DNA of 64,000 nt from Cordilura impudica (Eukaryota; Arthropoda; Insecta; Diptera; Scathophagidae): contig OY821519.1 of NCBI GenBank assembly GCA_963682025.1, positions 7,380,168 through 7,444,167 on the forward strand, given 5' to 3'. Positions within the stretch are counted from its first letter, which is position 1, and each line of letters starts with the position of its first letter. The position numbers and the translations under genes are program-made. This document shows positions 24,481 to 35,940 of the stretch, one piece after another. Below the pieces are notes generated by a model. It did not search any database and was not told the origin of the DNA. It was given only the letters and a program-made list of their open reading frames with translations.

Positions 24481-26689
24481 TCAATTAAACTTAAAGAAAT
24501 TTAAAATATGTTTTTTCATTAAATCTGCAAAGAAAACTTGAGTGCACTTTTCTTGAAAAATAGACCAAACATTTTTTTTTTAATTTGAACAACCACATTT
24601 GGTCCAAGTTTGAGTAAATTAATTAAATAAATAAATTGATTTTATTTATAATTTTTTTAATCTTAGACTAGATCATTTACAAAAGTAACTGAACAGCCAA
24701 TAAATGACTTAAAATAGTTTTTTTCAATGAAATAATTTAATTTAACTTCTTATGAGATGAAATGCAGGTTAAATAAATATGTTTTTACTTTTGAGTTAAG
24801 CCACTTTCATAATTATGGGTTCAACGAAAAAACATAAATTGAATAATTCTTTCAGAATAAGGACGGTTAAATGCGAATACAGGAATAATTTATAGAATTT
24901 CGGTAATTATAAAACACAGAGATTGAAATTTATGAATAATTTCCGATTTTCGAAATATATTACTCTCACATTTTAGTAGGCCTTAAAAACAGCTCACAAT
25001 ATAATTGTCTTTCTTAGAATCATTAAAGGCAACTTCTTGTTCTGTTTGAGAAAAAATTAATGAAAACAACAGATTTGTAAATTTTGTCCAAAGTTGTTGA
25101 AAAATTACTTTACGTTTCTTTATCGGATTCCAAACTTTTTCTTGTTATAAAAATAAATATTTATTATCAATTATTTTTGCTTCTGCTACACACACACAAA
25201 TTTTTTTATGAACGTGGAATTTTCTATCGTTTTATTAAATATCATACACATTTTTTTTTTTCATTTTATAATTTTTTTCAATTTCAAAGTACAATTTGAA
25301 AAAAGAGTTTTAAGAGGTTTGTTTCTTCTATTACACTCAGATTCAATTAAGTGTGGGCAAAAACTAGAAATATCTGTACGTTTTTTTGTGGACTTATTTA
25401 TTAGCGTTTGCTTACAAATCACTTCATTTATTTAGTTCTAATAAAGAAAGTTTCACACTTTTTTTCTTTTAAATATCCACACTTGACTTTCAATATTTTA
25501 TCTCAATTTCGGAACACTTCAATGTACATACGAGTATCATGTTTTATTTTATAAATTTTTTTGTTCATTCTTTTGTTCTACTTTTTCATTTTGTATGCGG
25601 GTGTGAAAATTAATTTCTATGAAAAATTGCAATCTGAAGTGTTGCACACTTACATTGCCTGGCGCTTAGAGTTGGTTCGTTGGTTGTTTTTTCATTTATG
25701 CGATTATTTTTTCTTTTATTTTTCGCTATTTTTTACCAACACATAACTGAAATTGAAGATAAGACATCGTTTGTTATAGTCCTTTCGGACACATATAATC
25801 TCACATACTTACTCACACACACACACACACTCAAAATATCAAATGTATGTTTATTAGGGTGCTGTTATTTAACGGATGCGATCCAACAATTTTGAGCTTA
25901 AATTCTGGAATTCTTTTACAGTTATATAGAAAAATTTCTCTTTTGGATAAAAATTTGTGGCTTTTTATGAAAAAATATATATATGTATATACGAATGAAA
26001 AACTTTTGAAACAAATGCTTTCCTAATGTTTATAAAAAAAAATAGATTACTTATCACACTCCAAATGGTAGTAAACTATCAAATGTAATCGTTTTTTTTT
26101 TAAGTATTCCTTATATATATTTTTTTTCTTTATTGAATATGAGATTGCAGTTTAAATTACAAACTGAAAGTTTTTTAATATTAAGAGGTGGAAAATTTAT
26201 TTATAAATAAAAGATATTTTAGTAACACATTGTTTCTATTAGAGCATATCCTTTCCAATAACTATTCTTAACTATTCAATTCCAGCTTTTTGATATAAAA
26301 ATGTTTTTCTGGCAATTCTCCAGTGATTAAATACAATTGGTTGTAAATATTATAGAAGTATTGTTTTAATCAAAATATGATTCTGTCATCAGTAGCGCTT
26401 TATGTCATCGATTGAAAATGGGTAATAAACTTACAATTCCCTTTCAATTGCATATGTTAAGTGCAGAACTAATATTATTATTATAATTAGGGCAAGGAAT
26501 TCCGTGCAGTTCATGCTATTACGCGCTAGTCTATACTAAGTAGATATGGCTAAAGTATCAATCCAAATTAACCAATCTATAGTTGCATATTTTCACATAT
26601 TTTTTATTCAAAATGCATAATTTAGAATATTTTCAACAAATTCCTTTTTATTGCCTTTTTATTGCCTTTTCGATTTTGATAAGCTAGAC
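24481..26689. other. AT-rich DNA, no recognisable gene
   Basis: A CA microsatellite lies at 25814-25833 and several T-tracts are present. The Phe-rich frames between 25084 and 25895 lack motifs. Nothing else stands out. Confidence 0.45.
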
Positions 26690-26955
26690 CCCCTAATTTT
26701 GTGAGGTTCGGAAAAAAAGTGAATGAGCCAAAAAAGAAAATCGGGGTGTCGGTTATACATTTAAACCGTGCAGGAGTTGTGGAGGCTGATTTTTAAAAAT
26801 TTCATAAAATTTTGAACTGTATCGGACACACCCTAAGGAATATAGATACTGGGGAGGCATGTTGGGAAAAAAAATGTCGGAGAGGAAAAATTAAGGGGGG
26901 TCGGCACTACAAATTACTCCTCCAGGAGTGATTCTATGTCAGTTTATTCTATTGG
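26690..26955. other. GC-richer unexplained segment
   Basis: Compared with its neighbours this stretch is notably less AT-rich (AGACCCCCTAATTTTGTGAG, AACCGTGCAGGAGTTGTGGA, GGGGAGGCATGTTGGG). It contains stops in all frames and matches no other repeat in the window. It may be an old insertion. Confidence 0.35.
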
Positions 26956-26959
26956 GATT

Positions 26960-28420
26960 AAAAAATATTTCACAATAGAATCACAAAAACAGAATAAGAC
27001 AATAACGGTGTGAGGTACGATTGTATTGGTGAAAAAATTGGGAAGTGTTTGGAAATAAATGAAGGCATGGTTTCATTAAGAAGTGTTTGGAGATAAAATG
27101 AGGGAGCGAATAGCGTTATAAAAACGTTTTGGAAAATCAAAAATTTTTTTAATTTTTTAAAAATTAAACATTAAAAATTAAAAAGTAAAAATAAAAAATA
27201 AAAAATTAAAAATTAAAAATTAAAAATTAAAAATTAAAAATTAAAAATTAAAAATTAAAAATTAAAAATTAAAAATTAAAAATCAAAAATTAAAAATTAA
27301 AAATCAAAAATCAAAAATTAAAAATTAAAAATTTAAAACTAAAAATTAAAAATTTAAAATTTAAAATTTAAAATTTAAAATTTAAAATTTAAAATTTAAA
27401 ATTTAAAATTTAAAATTTAAAATTTAAAATTTAAAATTTAAAATTTAAAATTTAAAATTTTAAATTTAAAATTTAAAATTTAAAATTTAAAATTTAAAAT
27501 TTTAAATTTAAAATTTAAAATTTAAAATTAAAAATTCAGAATTAAAAATTAAAAATTTAAAATTAAAAATTAAAAATTAAAAAATAAAAATTAAAAATTA
27601 AAAATTAAAAATTAAAAATTAAAAATTAAAAATTAAAAATTAAAAATTAAAAATTAAAAATTAAAAATTAAAAATTAAAAATTAAAAATTAAAAATTAAA
27701 AATTAAAAATTAAAAATTAAAAATTAAAAATTAAAAATTAAAAATTAAAAATTAAAAATTAAAAATTAAAAATTAAAAATTAAAAATTAAAAATTAAAAA
27801 TTAAAAATTAAAAATTAAAAATTAAAATTTAAAAATTAAAAATTAAAAATTAAAAATTAAAAATTAAAAATTAAAAATTAAAAATTAAAAATTAAAAATT
27901 AAAAATTAAAAATTAAAAATTAAAAATTAAAAATTAAAAATTAAAAATTAAAAATTAAAAATTAAAAATTAAAAATTAAAAATTAAAAATTAAAAATTAA
28001 AAATTAAAAATTAAAAATTAAAAATTAAAAATTAAAAATTAAAAATTAAAAATTAAAAATTAAAAATTAAAAATTAAAAATTAAAAATTAAAAATTAAAA
28101 ATTAAAAATTAAAAATTAAAAATTAAAAATTAAAAATTAAAAATTAAAAATTAAAAATTAAAAATTAAAAATTAAAAATTAAAAATTAAAAATTAAAAAT
28201 TAAAAATTAAAAATTAAAAATTAAAAATTAAAAATTAAAAATTAAAAATTAAAAATTAAAAATGAAAAATGAAAAATGAAAAATGAAAAATGAAAAATCA
28301 AATAAGAACAATGAAAAATTAAAAATGAAAAATGAAAAATTAAAAATTAAAAATGAAAAATGAAAAATCAAAAATCAAAAATCAAAAATCAAAAATGAAA
28401 AATGAAAAATGAAAAATCAA

Positions 28421-28452
<32 letters not shown>

Positions 28453-29165
28453 GGAAAATGAAAAATTAAAAATTAAAAATTAAAAATTAAAAATTAAAAA
28501 TTAAAAATTAAAAATTAAAAATTAAAAATTAAAAATTAAAAATTAAAAATTAAAAATTAAAAATTAAAAATTAAAAATTAAAAATTAAAAATTAAAAATT
28601 AAAAATTAAAAATTAAAAATTAAAAATTAAAAATTAAAAATTAAAAATTAAAAATGAAAAATGAAAAATGAAAAATGAAAAATCAAAAATCAAAAATCAA
28701 AAATGAAAAATGAAAAATTAAAAATGAAAAATGAAAAATGAAAAATGAAAAATGAAAAATCAAAAATCAAAAATCAAAAATCAAAAATGAAAAATGAAAA
28801 ATGAAAAATGAAAAATGAAAAATGAAAAATGAAAAATGAAAAATTAAAAATTAAAAATTAAAAATTAAAAATTAAAAATGAAAAATGAAAAATCAAAAAT
28901 GAAAAATGAGAAATGAGAAATGAAAAATCAAAAATCAAAAATCAAAAATGAAAAACGAAATATGAAAAATGAAAAATAAAAAAAGAAATATGAAGTATGA
29001 AAAATGAAAAAATGAAAAAGAGAAAAATTAAAAATTAAAAATGAAAAATTAACCAGTTGTTTGCTATAAGTGATGCATATGTAGATGACGCTTTTTGTTT
29101 GATTTTAAAAAAGTGCCATAACAAATCTTTAATTACTAGATGTTTACACATCTCCCCTGTGATCG
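26960..29165 (+). repeat. Composite repeat carrying a heptanucleotide satellite, copy 1
   Basis: The left part (ATTTCACAATAGAATCACAA.., AACGGTGTGAGGTACGATTG) and the right part (AACCAGTTGTTTGCTATAAG.., GATGTTTACACATCTCCCCT) both recur, inverted, at 43012-44460 and 49660-50470. The middle is a 1.9-kb AAAAATT array. The TGTTTACACATC motif near the edges could be a terminal inverted repeat. Confidence 0.55.
27134..29051 (+). repeat. AAAAATT heptanucleotide satellite
   Basis: The unit is 7 bp, AAAAATT, with long pure runs (27540-28260 and 28460-28650) and homogenised variant blocks AAAAATG, AAAAATC and TAAAATT. The clustering of variants shows local spread of mutant units. Confidence 0.95.
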
Positions 29166-29709
29166 GACTCATATGACTTTTTTTCTACTTTGAGATCGAT
29201 GAGAACCACTTGCCGTCGACCTATCCCCCATTTTTATCATGTATTGCTTTCCTAACTTAACAAAACTATTGAGTCTAGGGCATCCAAATCCTGTCACTAA
29301 GAAACTCCATACATCACTATCCCATACCTATTTAAAATGCAATTTTTGCCAAACTAATAAACTAGAAATATATTGGAATCGATTCTAAATTGCATGTTTT
29401 TCTATATTTTTCCTTAAATGCATGCTTTTGCATATTTTTATCAAAAGGTTTATTTATCGAAACATTTTCATAAATATCTATTTGCAACAATAAATTTCTA
29501 AGAAAATGACATCGATTTTTTGTTATATGGTCTTGCATATTTGGCTTGAAATTAATGTATTTGCCTATTTTCAGCAAAATGCTTATTTTCTTCATTTTGT
29601 GATAAATTTACAATAAAATGGCATTGAAATGTAAGTAGCTTCTTTTTATATATTTTGCCTTAAATGCATGTTTCTCGATATTTTCAACAAATATCCGAAC
29701 TTATAAATA
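29166..29709. other. AT-rich DNA, no recognisable gene
   Basis: The minus-strand frame at 29362-29595 has no motif. TTTTGCATATTTT-like motifs repeat irregularly (29420-29700). Confidence 0.4.
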
Positions 29710-30050
29710 CTAGCATAGCCCACCACTCGAAATTCGAGTATTTGCACTCAAGGAAATTTTATTTTTTCATTAAATTTTTTTTATCTATATTTCATATATA
29801 ATAATAAATGTAAAAAATTTATGAATATTTAAATAAAATTCATTAAATTTCATGATAAATATTTGTTGAACACACAAAAGATAATAATTAATAAATACTT
29901 TTATAAGAGCCTAAAGGTATGCTAATAAATTTTAGCAATTCGCAATTCAAAACAGGGTGTGTGATATACAATTATAATGAAATGCGATGAATTGTGAATT
30001 GGCTAAAATTGGTTGAGATACTTTTATGCTTTTATAAAATTATTTATTAT
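29710..30050 (-). mobile_element. Short Helitron-like repeat, rearranged into a fold-back
   Basis: The 3' end is present on the minus strand: CTAG at 29710-29713 with the CTCGAAATTCGAG inverted repeat beside it. Further in, the block TATGCTAATAAATTTTAGCA (29921 on) appears a second time in opposite orientation at 29985-30050, giving two imperfect arms of about 60 bp. The usual 5' end is missing. Confidence 0.55.
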
Positions 30051-30301
30051 ATTTTATTTAATTTAATATATTTTTAACACATATTATACATAAATTTTAT
30101 CAATCGGCACTTCTCCTCCATATGGTCTATAACTATGCTAAATTTCACATAAAAGGGGATCGAGATATTATTGCATATTTTTGCAATTTTTTCTATAAAT
30201 GCTTATTTATAAATTTTTTACATATCAAATTTTTATTTATTTATTTTTTATTTTTTTTTTGTGGTATCATTTAAAATAATTATTATTAAAGCATGAATTC
30301 T

Positions 30302-30364
<63 letters not shown>
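30302..30364. repeat. (TA)n microsatellite
   Basis: About 60 bases of uninterrupted TA dinucleotides. Confidence 0.95.
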
Positions 30365-30365
<1 letters not shown>

Positions 30366-31578
30366 CAATATTATAAACGCTTGCTAATCTTTGTCCTACT
30401 AAAAACTAAGGTATGCGTAATTAGTAGTTTTTGAGTTAGATTTCTCGAGCTTATTTTAAAACCCCTATATTAGCTCTTAAAACATCTTGCGATCAAACGG
30501 ATGTTTCTCCACACTGTTAGTATAAACAATTTTCAGAAAAGCTTAGTTTACTTAATTTTTGCTACTTTACCATTGTGTTTCATTTAAAGTCTTTCCTAAC
30601 TTAATAGAAGAATTGTAGGCTTCATAAATTTTAATAAAAAATAAACAACGACGAGAAGAACAAATGTAATGAAAATAAAACAGAATTCTTAAAAAAAAAT
30701 TGCAGGTAATTTCATCAGTAACTCTAAAAGCTTTATAAATGCTTTTGCAGGTACAAATTTACACAAAGCCCTCGTTAGACGGGCTTTAAGCTGAATTTGA
30801 AAAATTTATCATACTTTTGGAATGATGATTTTCGCGATTGTCATCAAAATTCGAATGATTTTTTTATGAAGCATCCCGTCTTTCAAGGTGTTTGTGACTC
30901 TTCAGAAACAAAACACATGAATTTCAAATTTTGTTGAATGCTTTTCTTCATATGACTATTTAACGCTGATGATGTCAAGGGTGTATTTTTTCGTTTCTTT
31001 TTTACTTTTGCCATTTCTTTTGTTTTAAACATAAATATAAACAAACATATGTATGAATGTACACACATGCATTGGTATTGCTTTGCTCAGGTTGAATGAA
31101 ATTAAATTCTCTTACTTGCGCTTATTGTTGTTGCTCGTTACAATAACTTGCATGTTTTTCATTACACCCTACGGCATACAGTGCGTTCGTGCTTAAGTTT
31201 GTTACTCACAAAAGTACGTGTTATATTGAAAGAGTTAAACATTTCTAATTATGTTAAGTGATGACCGTCCGCCAGTCAGTAGTCCTACAGATCGCAAAAA
31301 TTTTAAAAATTTGTGATAATTAAATTTTAATCAATTATTAAAACTGATGCCACACAAGTGTCCCTCTTCATATCAATAAAATATCTAAGAGTAAAATTAT
31401 CTTATACGTACTAAAATTAAGTTTTTTCAATTATTTTTTTAAAAATTACATAAACATCTCATAAATGCGAATAAATATATTTTTGTTATACTCCTTATAA
31501 AATTTTACATAAATTTTTATTATAAAGGTTTTTTATGAAAAAAATATATTAGTTAGTCAAACAAGTACGTAAACTTGT
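30365..31578. other. AT-rich DNA, no recognisable gene
   Basis: No domain motif in six frames. The 61-residue minus frame at 30883-31068 is not supported by any motif. Confidence 0.4.
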
Positions 31579-32376
31579 AAATAAGTAAGAAATTATAGTC
31601 GGTCTAGACCGACTATACGATATCCTATACCATGGTTTTGATACCCTATCTCTTCGGTCCAACTAATTCGATATAGAAAATAAGCATAAACCAAAATTGA
31701 GTGGCATCGTTATTAATATTTTAGGCTGCAGATATGAAAAAGTTCATATCGGGTGCTATTTTTATATGGGGACTAGGTCGGAAAATGGACCGATACTGAC
31801 CACATTTGGTAAGGTCACTTATTTTTTGCAAAAACTTATACAAACCAAATTTGAGAAAAATCTGTGCAATATTTTTGTTTTTTGATAGATTTAAGTGAAC
31901 ATCGGGAAGCAGCTCTATATGGGGCCTATGACTAAGAATCGTCCTATAGGGATTATTTTTGGACTACTGATTAATGATATAATATAATAGCACAAACCCA
32001 ATTTGACTGAGATCTATATGATAATAAGGATCTTATGGCAATTTATGTCGATTTCACAGGGTCATTTGTATGGGGACAAGGTCTGAACATGGACCGAATT
32101 TCACCAATTTCAATAGCGTTCATCCTATGGGTGATAAAAGCTTATATACCAAATTTGATCAAAATATATTCATATTTGCGACCTGTAGTTTGATTACAAG
32201 GTTTACATGGACACACAGACGGATGGACGGACGGACGGACATTGCTAAATCGACTCAGAAATTGATTCTTAGTCGAGCGGTATAATAAAAGATGGGTCTA
32301 GGTCAGATAATTTTGGTAGTTACAAACAGCAGCACAAAGTCATTATACCCAAACCACATAGTAATATAGGGTATAA
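31579..32376 (+). mobile_element. Palindrome-ended repeat, full-length copy (about 800 bp)
   Basis: The left end has AAGTAAGAAATTATAGTC and the intact 24-bp palindrome. The right end has CATTATACCCAAACCACATA and ATAGGGTATAA. (GGAC)n lies at 32223-32243. A 71-aa frame at 32070-32285 (MGTRSEHGPNFTNFNSVHPM..) recurs in other copies because the DNA is conserved. Confidence 0.85.
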
Positions 32377-32818
32377 AAACAAATCGCAACAAGTAAGACT
32401 GTTAAGTTCGAATCTTTGGTATCCTCCACCCTGGTTTTACATTCACATTAACATCTTTGTTAGATTTGCTATGATTTTTTAGGAAAAGTATTAGAATCTG
32501 ACAAACATTAAAGAACATGCATTAAACTTATTTATTAAGAAATATATTTAAAATTCTTAAAGCTTCTAATCTGAGAGTTCTACAAAATAAAAATTTGGAA
32601 TTCATCAAAACATGATAAATTGTAAACAAAAATTTTAAATTAGGAAAATTGGAAATGTATTCAATCTAAGAAAACCTGTAACAAAGGCATTTTTCTATAA
32701 GTTCAAATTTAGATATCTTAAAATAAAAACTGCTTAGATTCAAATTGTTGCCAAACAAATTATAAAAATCTGATCAATTTTTATTTATATTAAAATCTAT
32801 AAATAGTTACTTCATTTT
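32377..32818. other. Spacer between two facing palindrome-ended repeats
   Basis: About 440 bp of AT-rich DNA with no gene. The flanking repeats are in opposite orientation with their TATACCC ends facing each other, so this spacer would form the loop of a hairpin with arms of nearly 800 bp. Confidence 0.5.
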
Positions 32819-33600
32819 TATACCCTATACCACTATGTGGTTTGGGTATAATGACTTTGTGCTGCAGTTTGTAACAACCAAAAATATTTGACCTAGACCC
32901 ATCTTTAATTATACCGATCGAATCAGAATCACTTTCTGAGTTGATTTAACAATGTCCGTCCGTCCGTCCGTCCGTCTGTGTGTCCATGTAAACCTAGTAA
33001 TCAAACTGCAGGTCGCAAATATAAATATATTTTGATGAAATTTGGTATGTAAGCTTTTATCGGCCATGGGATGAACGCTATTGAAATTGGTGAGAATCGG
33101 TCCATGTTCAGACCTAGCCCCCATACAAATTACCCCTATGAAATCGACATAAATTGCCATAAGATCCAAATTGTCATATAGATCTTATTCAAATTGGGTT
33201 TGTATGCGTTCATTACATCCATTAATGAGTAGTCCAAAAATGATCCCTTTGGCCCCATATGGAGCTGCTTCCCGATCTTCACTTAAATCTATTAAAAAAC
33301 AAAAATATTGCACTGACTCTTCTCAAATTTTGTTTGTATATATTTTTGCAAAATAAAAGAGACTTTACCAAACATGATCAGGATTGGTCCATTTTTGGAC
33401 CTAGTCCCCATATAGATATATCATCCGATATGAACATTTTCATATCTGCAGCCAAAAAAATTAATAAAAATCCCACTCAAATTTGGTTTTTGCTTATTTT
33501 CTATGTCCAGTTAGTTGGGCCTAAGAGATAGAGTTTCTAAAATCATGGTATAGGGTATTGTATAGTCGGTCTAGACCGACTATAATTTTCTTACTTGTTT
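32819..33600 (-). mobile_element. Palindrome-ended repeat, full-length copy
   Basis: It runs from TATACCCTATACCACTATGT to the intact palindrome and TTTTCTTACTTGTTT at 33583-33600. The (CCGT)n block is at 32955-32975. It is one of the best preserved copies. Confidence 0.88.
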
Positions 33601-33879
33601 ATAAATAACTGGGTACGTTTTTAAGAAAATGAAAATTTTTTTATTGTTCTTGTTTTTTTATATTGAAGTATTTTTGTATTTATTTTGGGATAACATTAAA
33701 CAAAATGTGGCAATAACAGCCAAAACTAATATGAAAAGTAGAGTATTAAGCAAATGGAAACAAAACGACCACAACAACAATAATGAATACAGCTACCACA
33801 GACAAATTACAAAATATTGAATAACAACAATAACAAGAAAAACGTAGAAAAATCATACTTTTTCAAGAGTTTTTTAAAT

Positions 33880-34600
33880 TTTCATTGAAATCTCGGGACC
33901 TATTGAACCGATTTTTAAGAATTTGAACAGTAACCTGCTCAAAATATCAGTAAATTATTTTCACTAAAAATTAGCAACCGAGCTGACCTATTAAGAGCGT
34001 AATCGTGTTTTTCACAGATGGACAGACGGACAACTTTGCTTGTTATAGGGATCAATAATCCATATATTCTATGGGACCCATTTTTTTCTCGAATTATTAC
34101 AAATCGGTATAATAATCTAACCCATAAAAACAAAGTTTTTATTAAAACTCTTTTACTAAAACTCTTTCCTTCTTTCTCTTTCAACAAGTCTATGGATCAA
34201 GTTTCAGATTGATTGGACGGGGGGAAATGGGGTTTAAATCACTCCGTGGCTGGGCGTTACTATTCGTGACTGTGCGTGACTATGTCGAAGTTAATCTTTC
34301 TTTACAGCAAGTATATCGACCAAGTTTCAGATTGATTGGATGAGGGAAAATCCGTTCGAAATCTCTCCGTGTCTGTGCGTGACCATGCGCTACTGTGCGT
34401 GTCTAATTCAAAGTTAATCTTTTTTCATAACAAGTGCTTGGACCAAGTTTCAGATCGATCGGAAGAAGGGAAATTTAATTTCGATCACTCCGTGACTGTG
34501 CGTGACTACCCCAAAATTAATCTATAGTCACAACAAGACTATGGATCAAGTTTCAGATCAATTGGACAGACAGACAGACAGAGAGTATGAGTTAAAAGAA
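33880..34600 (+). repeat. Repeat with about 120-bp tandem units
   Basis: Four units share a core AAGTTTCAGATTGATTGGA (near 34198, 34322, 34446 and 34548; spacing about 124, 124 and 102 bp), with CACTCCGTG..TGTGCGTGAC between them. Upstream is a GGACAGACGGAC tract and CCCATAAAAACAAAGTTTTT. A diverged piece recurs at 48175-48340. Confidence 0.75.
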
Positions 34601-34916
34601 AGAGTTTAAAAAGTAACTGTTTGAAAGCAAAATTTAAAAAGAAATATTCAGAAAGAAACATAGGAAACAGCAAAAAGATCACTTGGTATAAAATATGATA
34701 TCAACATGAAATGAAAAGTAAAATGTCTCAATTTGATAAATGAAATTAAGAAAAAATGTACCTTAAATTTTTTTGAGAAATATTTTGTTCATCAGAAGAT
34801 ATCCGTCCCAAAATTTGTGTAGACCTTGAAAATTTTTTTGATCATTTCTCTGATACCAAATTTATGTACTTGAAATATGGTTTTTATTAATTATGTAAAT
34901 AGAACCTTTTTAAATA
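34601..34916. other. AT-rich DNA before the mariner element
   Basis: No gene or repeat end recognised. Confidence 0.4.
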
Positions 34917-34918
34917 TA

Positions 34919-35938
34919 CGAGGGCGGTCCAAAAACAACCTGACCTGAAAAATAAAACACAACAAATTTAGTAAATACTTTCTTTTTTTCTCACACCTTT
35001 CCGAGCGATATTCAATAGCTCCAAAAACCCTGTTTATAGTAGGAAGTGTATAGTACCTTAAAAAAGCAGACTCTTCATTGCTAGCAAATCTTGTGACACC
35101 AAGCCATTTTTGCAAGTTTTGAAATAGAAAATAAACCGAGGGAGCTAAATCTGGTGAATAAGTAGCCATCGCAATCATAGATGTGTGAACTAGTGCATTG
35201 TCTTGATTGAAACAGCACTTTCTTTTTCGCTAAATTTAAGCCTTTTACCTTAATTTCATCACTTAAATCGCCGTTTATTGTTTTTCCTTGTTGAAGATAA
35301 TCAATTAAAATTTTCTCACGCCTTCTTGGGACACGATTCTCCCATTTCAGTCCAGTGTTTAGACTATTCCTTTATCTCAGGTTTGAAGTGGTGGACCCAT
35401 TTCTCATCCACGGTTACGAATCGACACAAAAACTCGGCTTTATTGTGATGAAACTTCAGCAAACACTCTATTGAAACTTCTTCATGACGCTGTTTTCGCT
35501 CTAAATTTTTTGTTAATTTGCGATGTACAGCGCTTTTTAAAATGCCACGCTTATTCAGTCGACGATCCTCCAATATCATTTTGTGGATTTTCTTAACCAT
35601 TTCAATGGCCACCTCAATTGTTCGACCATTACGGTGTCTGCCTTGGCAGCTCGTACAGCCTCGTTTAAAGTCTGCCACTCAATATTTTATAGTCGTAAAG
35701 GAGAGAGCAGATTCCCCCAGACTCTGTTTTAATATTGTTTGGAGACGTTTCAAATGAAAATATTGAATTACATAACTGTGGCCAATTTTTTCCATGTTTA
35801 CAAATTTACTGAGATCGTTTACATTTGATGGCTCCAAAAATACTGAACAATGTGTAACTTAAAAGATATGTTCTATAAGGTTGCCCCTTTCATCAAAGTA
35901 TTTCTTTTAACCTACTCTACAACCTCGGTCCGCCCTCG
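34919..35938 (-). mobile_element. mariner transposon, 1,020 bp, internally deleted
   Basis: The terminal inverted repeats read CGAGGGCGGTCC on the left and the complement of CGAGGGCGGACC on the right, flanked by TA at 34917-34918 and 35939-35940, the mariner/Tc1 target duplication. The element is shorter than the usual 1.3 kb. It encodes a broken mariner transposase on the minus strand. Confidence 0.93.
34950..35690 (-). pseudogene. mariner transposase, inactivated
   Basis: The minus-strand translation shows MADFKRGCTSCQGRHRNGRT, KKIHKMILEDRRL and the catalytic block FVTVDEKWVHHFKPEIKE, which keeps the first catalytic Asp (TVDE). A second block, QDNALVHT (with the second Asp), is followed too soon by YSPDLAPSVYFLF. 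The third catalytic Asp of the LAPxDYFLF motif is Val (GTT for GAT), and the spacing from the second Asp is 21 residues rather than 34, so about 13 residues are missing. Frameshifts separate the blocks. The protein cannot be active. Confidence 0.9.
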
Positions 35939-35940
35939 TA

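Noticed and set aside
27134..29051. Could regular repeats here or at 14880-24480 be a CRISPR array?
   Set aside because: Units are contiguous with no unique spacers of constant length, and the rest of the window is eukaryotic.
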